Shown: positions 45,191 through 59,400, numbered from the stretch's first letter. The stretch is 64,000 nucleotides of DNA from Chiridota heheva (GCA_020152595.1 JAIGNY010000800.1:186001-250000), one strand, 5' to 3'. The notes: a model not told the origin generated them from the letters alone. A program made the numbers and translations.

Positions 45191-47905
45191 GAAGCTATAA
45201 ACTTAAGATATCTCCTTCATAGAATAAGATGTTTGAATGGTTTCTTCACCATTTTGTTTCTTTTTAAGTCCTCTTTCATGTAAGATGGACATGCTTGACC
45301 ACTGAACTATCCTTTAATGGAATAAGATTTTGGAATGCTTTTTCACCATTTTGTTTGTTTTTATATCTCTTTGATATAAGATGGACTTGCTTGACCCCTA
45401 AATTGATTCTTTAAAGGAGACATAAAGTCTGACATAATCTTTATTTCATATGATAGAATTAAAAATAACAAATCTTCGGACCAAATTTCATAACTTCCAA
45501 AGAAATCTAACATATTTCTTGTAATTATTCAAAACTTAAATGCTACTACTAAATAGTACCATGGCAGCTGCCATTTTGATTTTAAAACATGCAGATTATG
45601 ATGTCATCAGCAGGATGTTGGAATGCTTTGTATTTCTTCTTAGTTTATTCCAAGTTTTCTAGCTCATAAAAATTTGTTTTCCTTTTGTGAGGGTCAAGAA
45701 CATTTTTTGTGTACACATGAAAATGTCAAAACATGCTATTAAAATTTTGTGTCACATAATTTTGGAATAAAAACAAAATTTACAGTTATAACGAAATACA
45801 TTATATTCCTTAGTCTCTGTTTGGGAGAGGGGAGGGGGGATATTATGTCTTCATACAGAAGATTTCAATACAGAATTGAGCAAAATGGCAGCCTTCATGT
45901 TGACTTTGAAGATAGATAAACTTGAGTTTATGAAATGTTAACTAGATTTAATTACAACAAAGTGTTTTTTAGTTTTTTTAGTCTTTTGTTCCAAAAATAA
46001 TTATATCAAAATTCTGGCATGTTGAAAAGTTAAGCACATTGGTCTGTAGGTAGAGCTGTTTTTCTCAGTTGATTTGAAGAATACTCTTTATCATTATCTG
46101 GCTCAGACGCCTAGCTTTGCTGTTTCTCAGGGGCAGCCCTCCCTGCCTGCCCGCCCCCCTGGGGTTCACCCTGCCACTAAGAAAAAATTATAGATACAAA
46201 TTGTATAGATTTATTTATTTTTTTACTTAATATTCTTATTGAACCTCATAAATGAATACTTTACATGGATACAGAACACAGAATGATAGCATAGTAAGCA
46301 AGTGTCCTGTTTGAGTGGTCCTTATCAATTAGAATAGTTTCATTCAGAGGTATAATTATAGTTTAAATCCCACAGCTTCTTCACCAGGGGCTTGAGCCTT
46401 AAGGGGCCCCTGGACTACACGTTGAAAAGACGGAGTGGTTCGCACGCATTAATGTGCCCCTCAACAAGTTTAGCACCCTGCCCCTTTTTAAATTAAGTTA
46501 AGGGTCTGTGGCTAGACCAGTTTAGAGTATTAATGCAGAAATAACTAAGTTTGTTTTCTCTGAGTGAGGAAGAAGCTACAGTACTATGCACTATTTTGAT
46601 GTTCTTGTTGTCAGTTTTGTTGTTGTCTTGTTCTCACTTTAAAACTGATATCATTTGAAACATTTTATGCTTGTTGTTCTACATTGCAGATTTGTGATTA
46701 TTTCATGCTTTCAGCCCCCTTCCCCCTGTAAACCCAATCTTATAGTATATGTAGATCTTTATTTCCTCAGCAATACTGAGATAGACAACAAATTTTGTTA
46801 ACCCTGTTGATTCTCAGTTTGACCCCTTAGATGCAGTATATATATAAACTTAAGCAGTGTACTGTTGACAGGACTTTACAGTAACATTATGTACCGTCTT
46901 CAAAAATCTTGTTATAACAGTTCATCTATTCTATCATATTGCTTTTGTAGATTGAAGAAAATATAAATTGGGTGCAGTACGCTTCCATATGGAGTGTTAC
47001 TCTCTTTTATAGTTCTGCTTTCTATTGCAGCCATTTTTCTCACCTTCATTCTTAAGAGAGCTAACAATTGATTTGTACACAAATTGCCTTCATGCATGTA
47101 GCTTCAAGGCCCCTATACTGTATATCTAGAAATAACAAATCATATTCATTTCAGAACAGTGTATATTAGGGGAAAAAGATTTAAGATTTTTAATATAAAT
47201 CCTGATTTTTGCAGCCCAGAATGTAAGAAGGGTCAATGTTTACATTGTTAAAATGCTGTCTTGTCTACTTGGAATTACTCTTAGTGCTACTTGCAAAAAT
47301 GTTTGAATTCTGCTTCTGCTCAAACAATGAAAAAGCTCAAAACTTCAATTAAAAAACACATTTGGTCAAACAAAATTGTATAGCAAAACCTAACTGATTT
47401 GTATAGCAAAACCATCACAAGTTTTTTTTTTCTTTTACCTCAAATGTCATATTTTTATTCATAACCTACAGTATCATTTGATGTTAATTTTTTTTTATCA
47501 AGTATCCCTCAGTTGTTTGAGAGGAAAGTACCGATGCATCACATTGTCTTGATATAAAGTTATCACTACCCTTTACTTTCCCTCAAAGATTGTGGCAGAG
47601 CAACAGAGAAATCAAATAAGTACTATATTTCCAAAAGAAAAAATGTGCTCAAATAAGTGCTGTATCAGGACTAGATCCGTATTTACTCATCAGTCATTTA
47701 GCTTGCATGGAAGCTACAGCAACACCAACTGAAGAAGAATGTTGTGACTGACAGTGATACAGCATCAATTAATGTCTCCATCCATCCTGTTTTTTTACAG
47801 CATACTTCATACATGATGAAATGAAATAAGTGTTTATACTATATGTGAAATATTGTTTCATGAGATGATTCTTTCATATTATATCTTTCTTTGTTTTACT
47901 TGCAG

Positions 47906-50040
47906 TAATGAATTGGATCAGTACTTTTTTTATATTAGAGCAGTGTAATATGTCTTTTTCCTATATTGACCGAGAGAATTTATTTTTCACTGATGGATAT
48001 GACAAAGAAAAAACAACGCTAGTTGTTCTCTTTGAAACTATTGTAGATTACAATTTTGGAGAAGAAAAAAAAAAGGAAATAAAGGGCAGTTCCACTCACG
48101 AGACAACCAACACTTTGCATTTGTGTGAACAATTATTTGTTGTGTTATTTTACAAAGCTTTAAAATATGCAAATATAAAACTAAACTTAATTTACATCAT
48201 TAATTGATGTCTGGTCCTTTAAAGCAAACAAATAATGTTTGCTCAGATATAAAGTGAAATATACCTGTAGTCCAAATCAAAATTTCAAAGTTCACGAATG
48301 GGTAGGTGAAAACTTTATGTAATTCTTTATGTTTCCTTCCTAAATTTCAGTTTTTGAAAATGAAGACAAAGTCTATACGTGCTAGATTATGGTTAAGAAT
48401 ATGGTCAACACTTAAACACGTTTGGTTAAAATTCCTTTCCATTTTTCACAAATGTGTGACAATGAATTAAAAACAAAAGGGGTTACATAAGGAAATAAGA
48501 ATTTTTGCCCACTCTTACATCAGAAGAGGAACATAATGAGGAACACAAATTTGCATATTTTGGCCTGAAAATTCAAAATGCTCTAAAATGGTCAATTTTT
48601 AACCGATTTGGATTATTTTTTTATGTGCTATTTTCCATGGATTTTAAAGCAATGTAACATAAATTGCTGCTACACATCCATATATCTTTAAAGAAGCACT
48701 TATACATATGAAGGGCTTAATGCATTGCTTATTTGTGATGAAGTTGAAACCAGACTTACATGTGAACCAAAAGAAATAAATAAATTGTACTATCGAATAA
48801 AGTATTTTCTTCGACTTTTCTTAAGTGTTATGTAAATATTTGTATTTGTGTACCATTTATCCCCTAATTACTTATCTATAAATTTATCTGCCTCAATCAA
48901 GGATAGACATCAGTTTTGTATATATTTTGTGTTTTAGGTTACTGTAGATCTGATGGAGCCACTTTTTTAATTGAAATAGCAGACAGGGCTTATTGTAACA
49001 GATCTGCAAGGTACACATGAATGTCCTGCATTTGCAAAGTAATGTGTTGTGTAAGACTAAACCAATCCAATAATCTATTCATTTGTTTTTGTCATAAACA
49101 AGGATGGAAAGTATCAAAGTAATATTGAAAAGACTTTCTATGTAATCTGACAGCCCAGAGAAGAGTTATGCCAATTTTAAAAATTCTTATTCTTGAAATG
49201 ATTTAATGGATAATGGGAAAAGAGTAATGCATCATTAGTTGTGAAATTTAATTGGATTTGAACAAACAAAAAGTGCTACAATGATTTGAAAAGTGTGAGA
49301 CAGATTTTTCATGGGGGAAGGAAAACCACATTGTGTTAAAAGTTACCTTTCATTCAAATATTGATGTATGTCTGTTACAAAGGTATATTTTCCCTTAAAT
49401 ATGAAAAGATTGCTATCATGATCTTAGTTTAGATATGCTCATTGGTTTGGGGACTTTCTAGTACTGTGGTGGTGCCACGTTTTGTTGTTTATTGGGTTAT
49501 ACCACTCATGTGAAGCATGAGATAAGACCCTGTATTCAGCCTTTCCAGAAAACGGTTCATTTACACACAAGAGGGGATGGAATTCTGTGAATGGAAAATT
49601 TGCAGTGACTTAAAATAACTCAATTTCTGTTTGGAACTTGGGAAGCACCCTGGATCATTCAGAAACAACATTGACAGTTAGTGACAAGGAGAAGCGGCAC
49701 ATCTGACTACATCACTTGTATGCCTTTAGTCATTGATTTCCCTATCATTTTACTCCTCTCAGGCCTTTCCCATGATAGGTTGCCCTGGCCCTCTTAATAG
49801 TGCTTTAATATTATAGGTTATGGTGGGGACTGCTCCTCAGCGGTGTTATGAATACCTTACAAGCAGCTATTCATGATCTTCTATTGGTCAAGTTTTATTC
49901 TCCGATGGATTGCTTAGTGACAGCGCCCTTCATGTCCCACCCTATTTACTCTCAACTGACAGTTTGCCCCACATTGCACAGAAGAAGAACCACTTAAATG
50001 CATGACAGACGGACAGACTTATTTAAAGCTGGAATGTTAA
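47906..50040 (+). pseudogene. Cys-rich exon trio, copy 1 (disrupted)
   Basis: Segments 47906-48037, 48938-49010 and 49982-50040 correspond to the three exon-like segments of copy 2. Here the first has an extra T in a T run (about 47923-47929) that leads to an early stop. Its donor GT is replaced by CT (48038-48039). The second carries a 4-bp AGAT insertion (about 48999-49003) that shifts the frame into the third. All three splice acceptors remain. If the copy 2 gene model is right, this is a recently decayed duplicate. Confidence 0.4.
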
Positions 50041-50639
50041 TTAAACCAAGTTTAGAGTTCCATGTTACGCAGGTGACTTATAAAAGTTTCAGAGATAAAC
50101 ATTTCTACCATGGGTGTAAAAACATGGTGGGTAAGAGGCGGAGACGTCACTCTAAGGGAGGGGGTGGAGTTGGAGTGCCCCCCCCCCCAAAAAAAAAAAA
50201 AAAATGGGACGTTAGTTGGAAAATGAACATAGCAGTTGGAAATAACTTCTACCCAGTTGGGAAACAAAATACCCAAAAAAGTAATAGATGAATAAACAAC
50301 TCATTTTCCAGGTGAAATATGAAAGCTGTTACGGTTTTGGGGCCCCAGAGCCCCTCCCATAAAATTTCAGAAAATAGTGTTCGATTGTTGGCTAATAGGA
50401 ATTTAAAAAAGACCAAATTTGTAACAAATTTTACCTCATATTTTTAAATGAGGTAAATTGCGTCCGTAAAATACTTATGGGGCCTACTTATTTATCTAAA
50501 CTTGACAGTTATCACAATTAGGGGGTATCTAGATTTTCAAACGCTAAAGCTGATATGACGGGTACACATCTCGAAATTATATATGAAATTACTCTTATAA
50601 ATCACAAAATAATCCTTTTCTCTTGTACAATCGAATCTA

Positions 50640-50885
50640 AGAGTTTTGTAAACCTCGAGCGTTTATTTCCCCTCCAATAGCATCAGTTGTTCTTGAGAGG
50701 TAGGAGCGCTGTAGATCGTCTATTGGTGTTGTACATTCGTCTTACGGACATTTACTCAATGCGCATGCGTTATAATCATGGCGTCTTTAATTCAAGCTGA
50801 CAGCGGGTCTAATCAAATTGTGATAGAACTTTTCTTAGGCTCTTGGTTTGTGATTTGTCCTAAGATGAATTTGAAATTTTTTTCT
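50640..50885 (+). promoter_or_regulatory. Promoter-like cluster, copy 1 (CCAAT, inverted CCAAT, NRF-1)
   Basis: CCAAT at 50674-50678, ATTGG at 50722-50726 and the palindromic NRF-1 motif TGCGCATGCG at 50760-50769. Local CpG content is higher than around it. An ATG at 50778 opens a 36-codon frame (MASLIQADSGSNQ...), in which no splice donor is obvious. The sites are conserved in copy 2. The direction of transcription is unknown. Confidence 0.4.
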
Positions 50886-52171
50886 TCATAGTTTAAACAA
50901 CATTTAGTTTTACTTCACGAATTGGTATGTTGTTTTTACGTGATTTTTATCCTTTTTTGTATCGGTCGGTTGTCAATTTTATCACGTTTTTTTAAACTTT
51001 AGAGGCTGTTGTGCGAAAAGTAGTGCTCATATTGTGACATAAAACGATGTCGTTAATTCTTAAGAGTCGTATATTTTATCGTGTATCCATATAATAGATA
51101 TATGTTCTTTGGTCAAATTGCCCTGATCTAGAACAGAGATTAAATAAAAAATTCATCACTCGAATTTAAATTGATTGTTGTGATTTTGATTAAAGTTTTC
51201 GGGTCAATCGAGGTCATATTTCCGACTAGATAGCTCTTTGATAGACAACTAAAGTGCTTTTTAAAAACGTTTGTCCAAAAAGGGTAAGATTAATCCCTAA
51301 GTCATTTCATTCTTATCTTCACTTAAGGCCAAAACCAAGGAGGTTGTTAATCCCCTTCAGGGTAATCATGATATTACTATCAATAGTAGTAAGAATATGT
51401 CCTTTAACAAATTAGAAAATATATGCTAAATTGTATTGTACAATGTGAAATTTCTTAAGATGATTTGTAATTATTATTTCTATCAAATTAAATAAATAAA
51501 AAGCCAGACTTTTGTCTCCGTTAAGTAACTTCTGGATTTTGTGGACGAGTGTTAAACATTGTACTTTTCATAAAGATGAAAAAAAATGTTTATAAAATTT
51601 GCAGCTGATGGGAGTGTGTTGTACCAAATACCAGTGTCTAATTATATGTGTATTTTTTTGCACCTATTATTTATTTATTTATTAGTCTATTTATTATTTT
51701 GTACTTATTGATGAAATATACTCGAGTTACAGCATACCTACATATTATGTCATTTATGAATTGTGTACTTTACATTTGAATTGTTGTATTTTGTAATATA
51801 ATATAAATGTACTGGATTTTATGATTCTTTAACCAATATCCATAATTCAGTATTTGTATTGCACTTCCATGGAAATTCCCTCTTCCCACAGCTGGAATTG
51901 CCTGGGAAATGTGTGTCCATTTTGACAGCAATTTGAAGCAAAATACAACTGCGTTGGAAACGGGGGACCAACAGGTCATGCCTCTCCCCTTGCCCCTCTT
52001 TTTCCAGTAAGTCACAGAGTATGAACATCCTCATTTTCGGGCACACCCAATTTATGTTCAAGCAAAACTATTACAATGAAATTAACTTGAAAAACAAAAG
52101 AAGGAAAAAAGATAAAGAAAGTATTTTACGATTTCCCCCGATATTTGATGTAACCTCAATCAATGTAGCCA

Positions 52172-52392
52172 TTGCAGAGGAGCAATGGCTCAGTGGTTAA
52201 GGAGTTATGCTCGTATTTGGAAGGTTCTTGGGCAAGGCACTTTACTTGCTGCAGTCCACTCAGCTTTAAACTGAGTACCTGCTGCTGGGGAGTTAACCTG
52301 CGATGGACTGGCGTCCAGGGGGAGTCATGTACTCTCATCCGCTTGCGCCATGGAAACCGGGGTTAATGGCTCGGATGGATTTGATTTTACAA
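52172..52392 (+). mobile_element. SINE family 1, plus strand, duplication copy 1
   Basis: GCAATGGCTCAGTGGTTAAG ... CTGCTGGGGAGTTAACCTGC ... GGCTCGGATGGATTT. It lacks ~25 bp (after GGTTC) that the copy 2 counterpart keeps. Confidence 0.8.
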
Positions 52393-53094
52393 TGTAGCCT
52401 CAATACTTGAAGAAAAGAAATACATACAAGTGGTCAGTATCATCAAATAGGAATCCGATGTCATTTAAAAAGTTCTGGAAAAACTTTTGGGACGTATGTC
52501 TATAGCCAGGGACGTAAATAAAATAAAAAATTAAAGAAAGAAAATATTTGCAAGGCGCAATTATTTCCACATAACGTGAAGAGCCCCCTTGCCCCTGTGG
52601 GGATAGGACATGAGGAGATTGCCCCATGAACAGGGCATGTTTGTTGTTGATGACCCTTCCTGATTTGCATTCCAGTCTATGGGCAAAAAAATCACAAACT
52701 CTTGTACGGATTCCAGCACATTTAAAGAATATATTTCCATGTATATAACATTATTTCATAAAACATTATTTAAAAAAACCCAGTCACATTCTAACCAGGC
52801 CCATAGCAAGGAATTTTCTCAAGAAGGGTGACTGACATTTCCAGAGTAGGCTCTAGCTGGGACAGTCTCCATTTCTTTTTTTTTCTTTTTCAACTCAAGA
52901 CCTTCACAAAGGGGGAATGGCCCCTTTGTCACGTCTAGCAGCTATGGGCCTGATGTTAATAATGAAACAGTTGAGAAAATATGAAGAAGGCTGCAGCACA
53001 TTTATAAAAAGACTGATGTAAAGGTAGGCCTACTGATATTAGAATATAAACAACTTTAATTTTGTTTCAAAATTGAAGCACAATTACTATTCAT

Positions 53095-53325
53095 GCAGCT
53101 AAGCTAAATCCATACCAGCCTTAAGGCTCATAGAGCCAGTGCTTATCCCCGGTTTCCATGGCACAAGCGGATTAGAGTACATTACTTCCCCTGGACAGGA
53201 CGCCAGTCCATCGCAGATTAACTCCCCAGCAGTTCTGGTACTTATTTTACAGCTGAGTGGACTGAAGCAAGTAGAGTAAAGTGTCTTGCTCTATAGGACA
53301 CAATGCAACGCTCACGCTCATGCAG
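53095..53325 (-). mobile_element. SINE family 1, minus strand, duplication copy 1
   Basis: Body in reverse orientation (CCGGTTTCCATGGCACAAGC ... TTAACTCCCCAGCAGTTCTG ... AGTGTCTTGCTC). The tRNA-like head is truncated. Confidence 0.75.
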
Positions 53326-56300
53326 CATAGGATGAAAACAAGATACTTTGATAAGAACATAGTAGAACCATTCAACAAATATCATAACACGTTATTGACA
53401 TGCAGAAATACTATCAAAATTTATCATTAAACAGTTTTTATAAATTGTTAGGCCAGATTATAGAAACAATTAATCTCTCTAATTACGGAAATAGGCCACA
53501 CCCACCTTAGCAACGTGGTAATTAGGTGTGGCAAACATATCAAATTATCTTTAGAGTTTTTTTAGCAAAAGGGATCAACAAATTCAGTTTGCTAACTATT
53601 CTGGGTAACCAATCAGATTTACAAAGCACGCAGCGGGCCCGCACATGCCGTAAGCGCAATTTTTATTCACTATTTTGCCGTCATTCTGTATCTTATTTCA
53701 TTCTTATTTTGCCGTCGCTCATGTATCTTTGTAAATGTTAAAAACATTTAGATATTGAAAACATCTAAATGTTGAAGCTATAAACTTAAGATATCTCCTT
53801 AATGGAATAAGATGTTTGAATGGTTTCTTCACCATTTTGTTTCTTTTTAAGTCCTCTTTCATGTAAGATGGACTTGCTTGACCACTGAACTATCCTTTAA
53901 CGGAATAAGATTTTGGAACGCTTTCTTCACCATTTTGTTTCTTTTTATATCCTCTTTGATATAAGTTGGACTTGCTTGACCCCTGAATTAATCTTTTAAA
54001 GGAGACATAAAGTCTGACATAATCTTTATTTCATATGATAGAATTAAAAACAACAAATCTTTTGACCAAGTTTCATAACTTCCAAAGAAATCTAACATAT
54101 TTGTTGTGATTATTCAAAACTTTAATGCCTACTACTAAATAGTACCATGGGAGCTGCCATTTTGATTTAAAAACATGCAGATTATGATGTCATCAGCAGG
54201 ATGTTGGAATGCTATGTATTTCTTCTTAATCTATCTCAAGTTTTCAAGCTCATGAAAAATTGGTTTTCCTGTTGTAAGGGTCAAGAACATTTTTTGTGTA
54301 CACATGAAAATGTCAAAACATGCTATTAAAATTTTGTGTCTCATAAGTTTGGAATAAAAACAAAATATACAGTTATAAAGAAATACATTACATTCCTTAA
54401 TCTCTGTTTGGGGAAGGGGGTTGGGGGATATTATGTCATTATTCAGAAGATTTTAATACAGATTGAGCAAAACGGCATTTCATGTTGACTTTAAAGATGG
54501 ATAAATTTGAGTTCATGAAATGTTAACTAGTTTAAATAACAACAAAATGGTTTTTTTGTTTTTTAGTGTTTTGTTCCAAAAACAATTTTATCAAAGTTCT
54601 GGCTTGTTGAAAAGTTAAGCACATTGGTCTGTAGGTAGAGCTGTTTTTCTGAGTTGATTTGAAGCATACTCTTTATCATTATCTGGCTCAGACGCCTAGC
54701 TTTGCTGTTTCACAGGGGCAGCCCTCCCTGCCTGCCCGCCCCTCTGGGGTTCACCCTACCACTCAGAAAAAATTATAGATACAAATGTATAGATTTATTT
54801 ATTTTTTTACTTAATAATCTTATTGAACCTCATAAATGAATACCCTACATGGATACAGAACACAGAATGATAGCATAGTAAGCAATTATCCTGTTTGACT
54901 GGTCCTTGTCAATCAGAATAGTTTCATTCAGAGGTATAATTATAGCTTAAATCCCAGAGCTTCTTTACCAGGGGCTTGAGCCTTAAGGGGCCCCTGGACT
55001 ACACGTCGAAAAGACGCAGTGGTTCGCACGCATTAATGTGCCCCTCAACAAGTCTAGCACCCTGCCCCTTTTTAAATCAAGCTAAGGGTCTGTGGCTAGA
55101 CCAGTATAGAGTATTAATGCAGCAATGACTGTTTGTTTTGTCTGAGTGAGGAACAAGCTACAGTACTATACACTATTTTGATGTTCTTGTTGCCAGTCTT
55201 GTTCTCACTTCAGAACTGATATCATTTCAAACATTTTATGCTTGTTGTTCTACATTGCAGATTTGTGATTATTTCATGCTTTCACAGCCCCCTCCCCACT
55301 CCCTCAAAACCAATCTTATAGCATATGTAGATTTGAAAAACTTTTTTAACAAATTTTGTTAACTCTGTTGATTCTCAGTTTGGCTACTTGGATACAGTAT
55401 ATATAAAGCAGTGTACTGTTGACAGGACTTTACAGTCACAGTATGTACCGTCTTCAAAAATCTTGTTTTTACAGTTCATTTATTCTGTCATATTGTTTTG
55501 TAGATTGAAAAGAGTATAAATTGGGTGTAGTTCGGTTTCATATAAAGTGTTACTCTCTTTTATAAATATTTCTGTTATTATATTGCAGCCATTTTTCTCA
55601 CCTTCATTCTTAAGAGAACTAACAATTGATTTGTACACAAATTGCCTTCATGCATGTTGCTTCAAGGCCCCTATACTGTATATCTAGAAATAACAAATCA
55701 TATTTATTTCAGAACTGTATATTAGGCGGAAAAGATTTAAGACTTTTAATATAAGTCCTGATTTTTGCAGCCCAGAATGTAAGAAGGGTCAATGTTTACA
55801 TTGTTAAAATGCTGTCTTGTCTACTTGAAATTACTCTTTCTTTGTGCTACTTGCAAAAATGTTTGAATTCTGCTTCTGCTCAAACAATAAAAGAGCTCAA
55901 AACTTTAATTAAAAAAAACATTTGGCCAAAACAATTGTATAGCAAAAGCTAAATGATTTGTATAGCAAAACCATCACAAGTCACAACCTCACATGTCATA
56001 TTTTTATTCATAACCTACAGTATCATTTGATGTTAATTCTTCTTATCAAGTATCCCTCAGTTGTTTGAGAGGAAAGTACTGCAGCCCCACATTGTCTTGA
56101 TATTAACTTATCACTACCTTTTACTTTCCCATAAAGATTGTGGCAGAGCAACAGAGAAATCAAATAAATACTATATTACTAAAAGAAAAAATGTGCTCAA
56201 ATAAAGTGCAGTATCAGGACTAGATCCGTATTTACCCATCAGTCATTTAGCTTGCATGGAAGCTACTGCAACACCAACTCAGGAAGACTGACAGTGATAG

Positions 56301-56443
56301 CATCGATTGATGTCTCCATCCATCCTGTTTTTTTACAGCATACTTTATACATGATAAAATTAAATAAGTGTTTATACTATATGTGAAATATTGTTTCATG
56401 AGATGATTCTTTCATATTATATCTTTCTTTGTTTTACTTGCAG

Positions 56444-58526
56444 TAATGAATTGGATCAGTACTTTTTTATATTGGAGCAGTGTAATATATTGTCTTTTTC
56501 CTATATTGATCGAGAGAATTTATTTTTCGCTGATGGATGTGACAAAGAAAAAACAAAGCTAGTTGTTCTCTTTGAAAGTATTGTAGATTACAATTTAAAA
56601 GAAAAAAACAAACAAAAAACACGAAATGAAGGGCAGTTCCACTCACGAGACAACCAACACTTTGTATTTGTGTGAACAAATTATTACTTGTGTTATTTTA
56701 CAAAGCTTTAAAATACTCAAATATAAAACTAAATTTAATTTACATCATTAGCTGATGTCTGGTCCTTTAAAGCAAACAAATAATGTTTGCTCAGATGTAA
56801 AGTGAAATATACCTGTAGTCCAAATCAAAATTGAAAAGTTTACGAATGGGTAGGTGAAAAACTTGAGGTAATTCTTTGTTCCCTTCCTAAATTTCAGTTC
56901 TTGAAAATGAGGACAAAGTCTATTCCTGCTAGATTATGGTCAAGGATATGGTCAACACTTAAAAACGTGTGGTTAAAATTCCTTTCCATTTTTCACAAAT
57001 GTGTGGCAATGAATTAAAAAACAAAAGGGGTTACATAAGGAAATAGGAATTTCCTCCCACTCTTACATCAGAAGAGGAACATAATGAGGAACACAAATTT
57101 GCATATTTTGGCCTGAAAATTCCAAATGCCCTAAAATGGTCAATTTTTAACCGATTTGGATTATTTTTTTGCGTGCTATTTTCCATGAATTTTAAAGCAA
57201 TTCAGCATATGAAGGGTTTAATGCATTGTTTATTAGTGATGAAGTTGAAACCAGACTTACATTTGAGCCAAAAGAGATAAATAAATTGTACTATCAAATA
57301 AAGTATTTTCTTTGACTTTTCTTTGGTGTTATGTAAATATTTGTATTTGTGTACCATTTATCCCCTAATTACTTATCTTTTAATTCATCTGCCTCAAACA
57401 AGGATAGACATACTAGTTTTGTATGTATTTTGTGTTTTAGGTTACTGTAGATCTGATGGAGCCACTCTTTTAATTGAAATAGCAGACAGGGCTTATTGTA
57501 ACCTGCAAGGTACACATGAATGTCCTGCATTCGCTAAGTAATGTTTTGTGTAACACTAAACCAATCCAACAATTTATTCGTCTATTTTTGTCATAAACAA
57601 GGATGGAAAGTATCAAAGTAATATTGAAAGGACTTTCTATGCAATCTGACAGCTCAGAGAAGAGTTATGCCCACTTTTGAAATTCTTATTCTTGAAATGA
57701 TTTAATGGATAATGGGAAAAGAGTAATGCACCATTAGTTGTGAAATTTAATTGGATTTGAACAAACAAACAGTGCTGCAGATTTTTCATGGGGGAAGGAA
57801 AACCACATTGTGTTAAAAGTACCTTTCATTCAAATATTGATGTAGGTCTGTTACAGAGGTGCATTTTCCCTTAATTATGAAAAGATTGTTATCATGATCT
57901 TCAGATTAGATATGCTCATTGGGTTGGGGACTTTCTAGTACTGTGGTGGTGCCACGTTTTGTTGTTTATTGGGTTATGCCACTCATGTGAAGTCGAGATA
58001 AGATTCTACATTAAGCATTCAGCCGTTCATGAAAACGGCTCATTTACACACAAGAGGGGATGGAATTCGGTGAATGAAAAATTTGCAGTGACTTAAAATA
58101 ACTCGATTTCTGTTTGGAACTTGGAAGCACCCTGGATCATTCAGATACAACATTGACAGTTAGTGACAAGGAGACGCAGCACAGCCCTCTGACTACATCA
58201 CTTGTATGCCTTGTAGTCATTGATTTCCCTATCATTTTACTCCTCTCAGGCCTTTCCCACGATAGGTTGCCCCAGCCCTCATAATAGTGCTTTAATATAG
58301 ATTATGGTGGGGACTGCTCCTCAGCAATGTTATGTATACCCCTTACATGCAACTAGTCATGATCTTCTATTGGTCAAGTTTTATTCTCCGATGGATTTCT
58401 AAGTGACAGTGTCCTTCATGCCCCACTCTATTCACTCTCAATTGACAGTTTGCCCCACATTGCACAGAAGAAGAACCACTTGAATGCATAACAGACGGAC
58501 AGACTTATTTAGAGCTGGAATGTTAA
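56444..58526 (+). CDS. Possible 3' end of an unrecognised gene: three Cys-rich exons
   Basis: Exons 56444-56577 (acceptor TTTTACTTGCAG, donor GTATTG), 57441-57509 (acceptor TGTGTTTTAG, donor GTACAC) and 58468-58526 (acceptor ACATTGCACAG, stop TAA). Phases match at both junctions (1 and 1). Each exon contributes two Cys, including QYFFILEQCNILSFSYI, CRSDGATLLIEIADRAYC and CITDGQTYLELEC before the stop. The final Y-L-E-x-x-C faintly recalls the end of SUEL-type lectin domains, which is only a thought. Upstream exons were not found, and chance cannot be excluded. Confidence 0.4.
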
Positions 58527-59149
58527 TTTCACCAAGTCTGGAGTTTCATGTTACACAGGTGGATTATAAACGTTTCAGAGGTAAATATTTCTACCATGGG
58601 TGTAACAACATGGTTTGTAAGGAGCAGAGACGTCACTCTAAGAGGGGAGGGGGTGGGGGATGGAGTTGGAGTGCCTCCCCCCATAATAGGACGTTGGAAA
58701 ATGAACATAGCAGTTGGAAATCAACCGTTCCTCTTTGGGGAACCCTTATAACTTCCACCCAGTTAGAAAACAAAATACCCAAAATAGTAATTGATAAATA
58801 AACAACTCATTTTTCACGTGAAATATGAAAGCTGTCACGGTTTTGGGGCCTTAGAGCACCTCCCACTAAATTTCAGAAAATAGTGTTCGATTGTTGGCTG
58901 ATAGGAATTTTCAAAAAGACCAAATTTGTAACAAATGTTACCTCATATTATAAAATGAGGTAAATTGCGTCCGTAGAATTCTTATGGGGCCTACTTATCT
59001 ATCTAAACTTGACAGTTATACAAATTGGGAGGTATCTAGCTTTTCAAACGCTAAAGCTGATATGACGGGTACACATCTCAAAATTAGATATGAAATTACT
59101 CTTATAAATCACAAAATAACCTTTTTTCTCTTGTTGCATAATCGAATCT

Positions 59150-59400
59150 AAGAGTTTCGTAAAGCTCGAGCGTGTATTTCTCCTCCAATAGCAGCATTTG
59201 TTCTTGCGAGGTAGGAGCGCTGTTGATCGTCTATTGGTGTTGTACATCCGTATTACTAGCATTTACTCAATGCGCATGCGTTATAATCATGTCCTTTAAT
59301 TCAAGCCGACAGCGGGTTTAATCGAATTGTGATAGAACTCTTCTTAGGCTCTTGGTTTGTGATTTGTCCTAAGATGAATTTAAAATTATTTTTTTCATAG
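59150..59400 (+). promoter_or_regulatory. Promoter-like cluster, copy 2
   Basis: CCAAT at 59185-59189, ATTGG at 59233-59237 and TGCGCATGCG at 59271-59280, with the same spacing as copy 1. The ATG frame that follows in copy 1 is broken here by loss of bases after ATCATG. Confidence 0.4.

Larger units (their letters stand above)
45191..53772 (+). repeat. Tandem segmental duplication, copy 1 (about 8.5 kb)
   Basis: From GAAGCTATAAACTTAAGATA (45191) onward the sequence recurs from 53774 in the same order and orientation, with scattered substitutions and small indels. Shared blocks are easy to follow: the MITE half, GGTCTGTAGGTAGAGCTG, the exon-like segments, the TGCGCATGCG promoter-like block, the SINEs, and ATCTTTGTAAATGTT at the end. 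Confidence 0.96.

Noticed and set aside
49998..50291. ORF beginning MHDRRTDLF and its copy 2 counterpart at 58484-58801
   Set aside because: It overlaps exon-like segment 3 in another frame, ends in low-complexity G/C and A runs, and its tail differs between copies.
51770..52061. Overlapping minus-strand ORFs near 51.8-52.1 kb, with a shorter version at 60263-60472
   Set aside because: The reading frame is not preserved between the duplication copies (indels shift it), so coding is unlikely.
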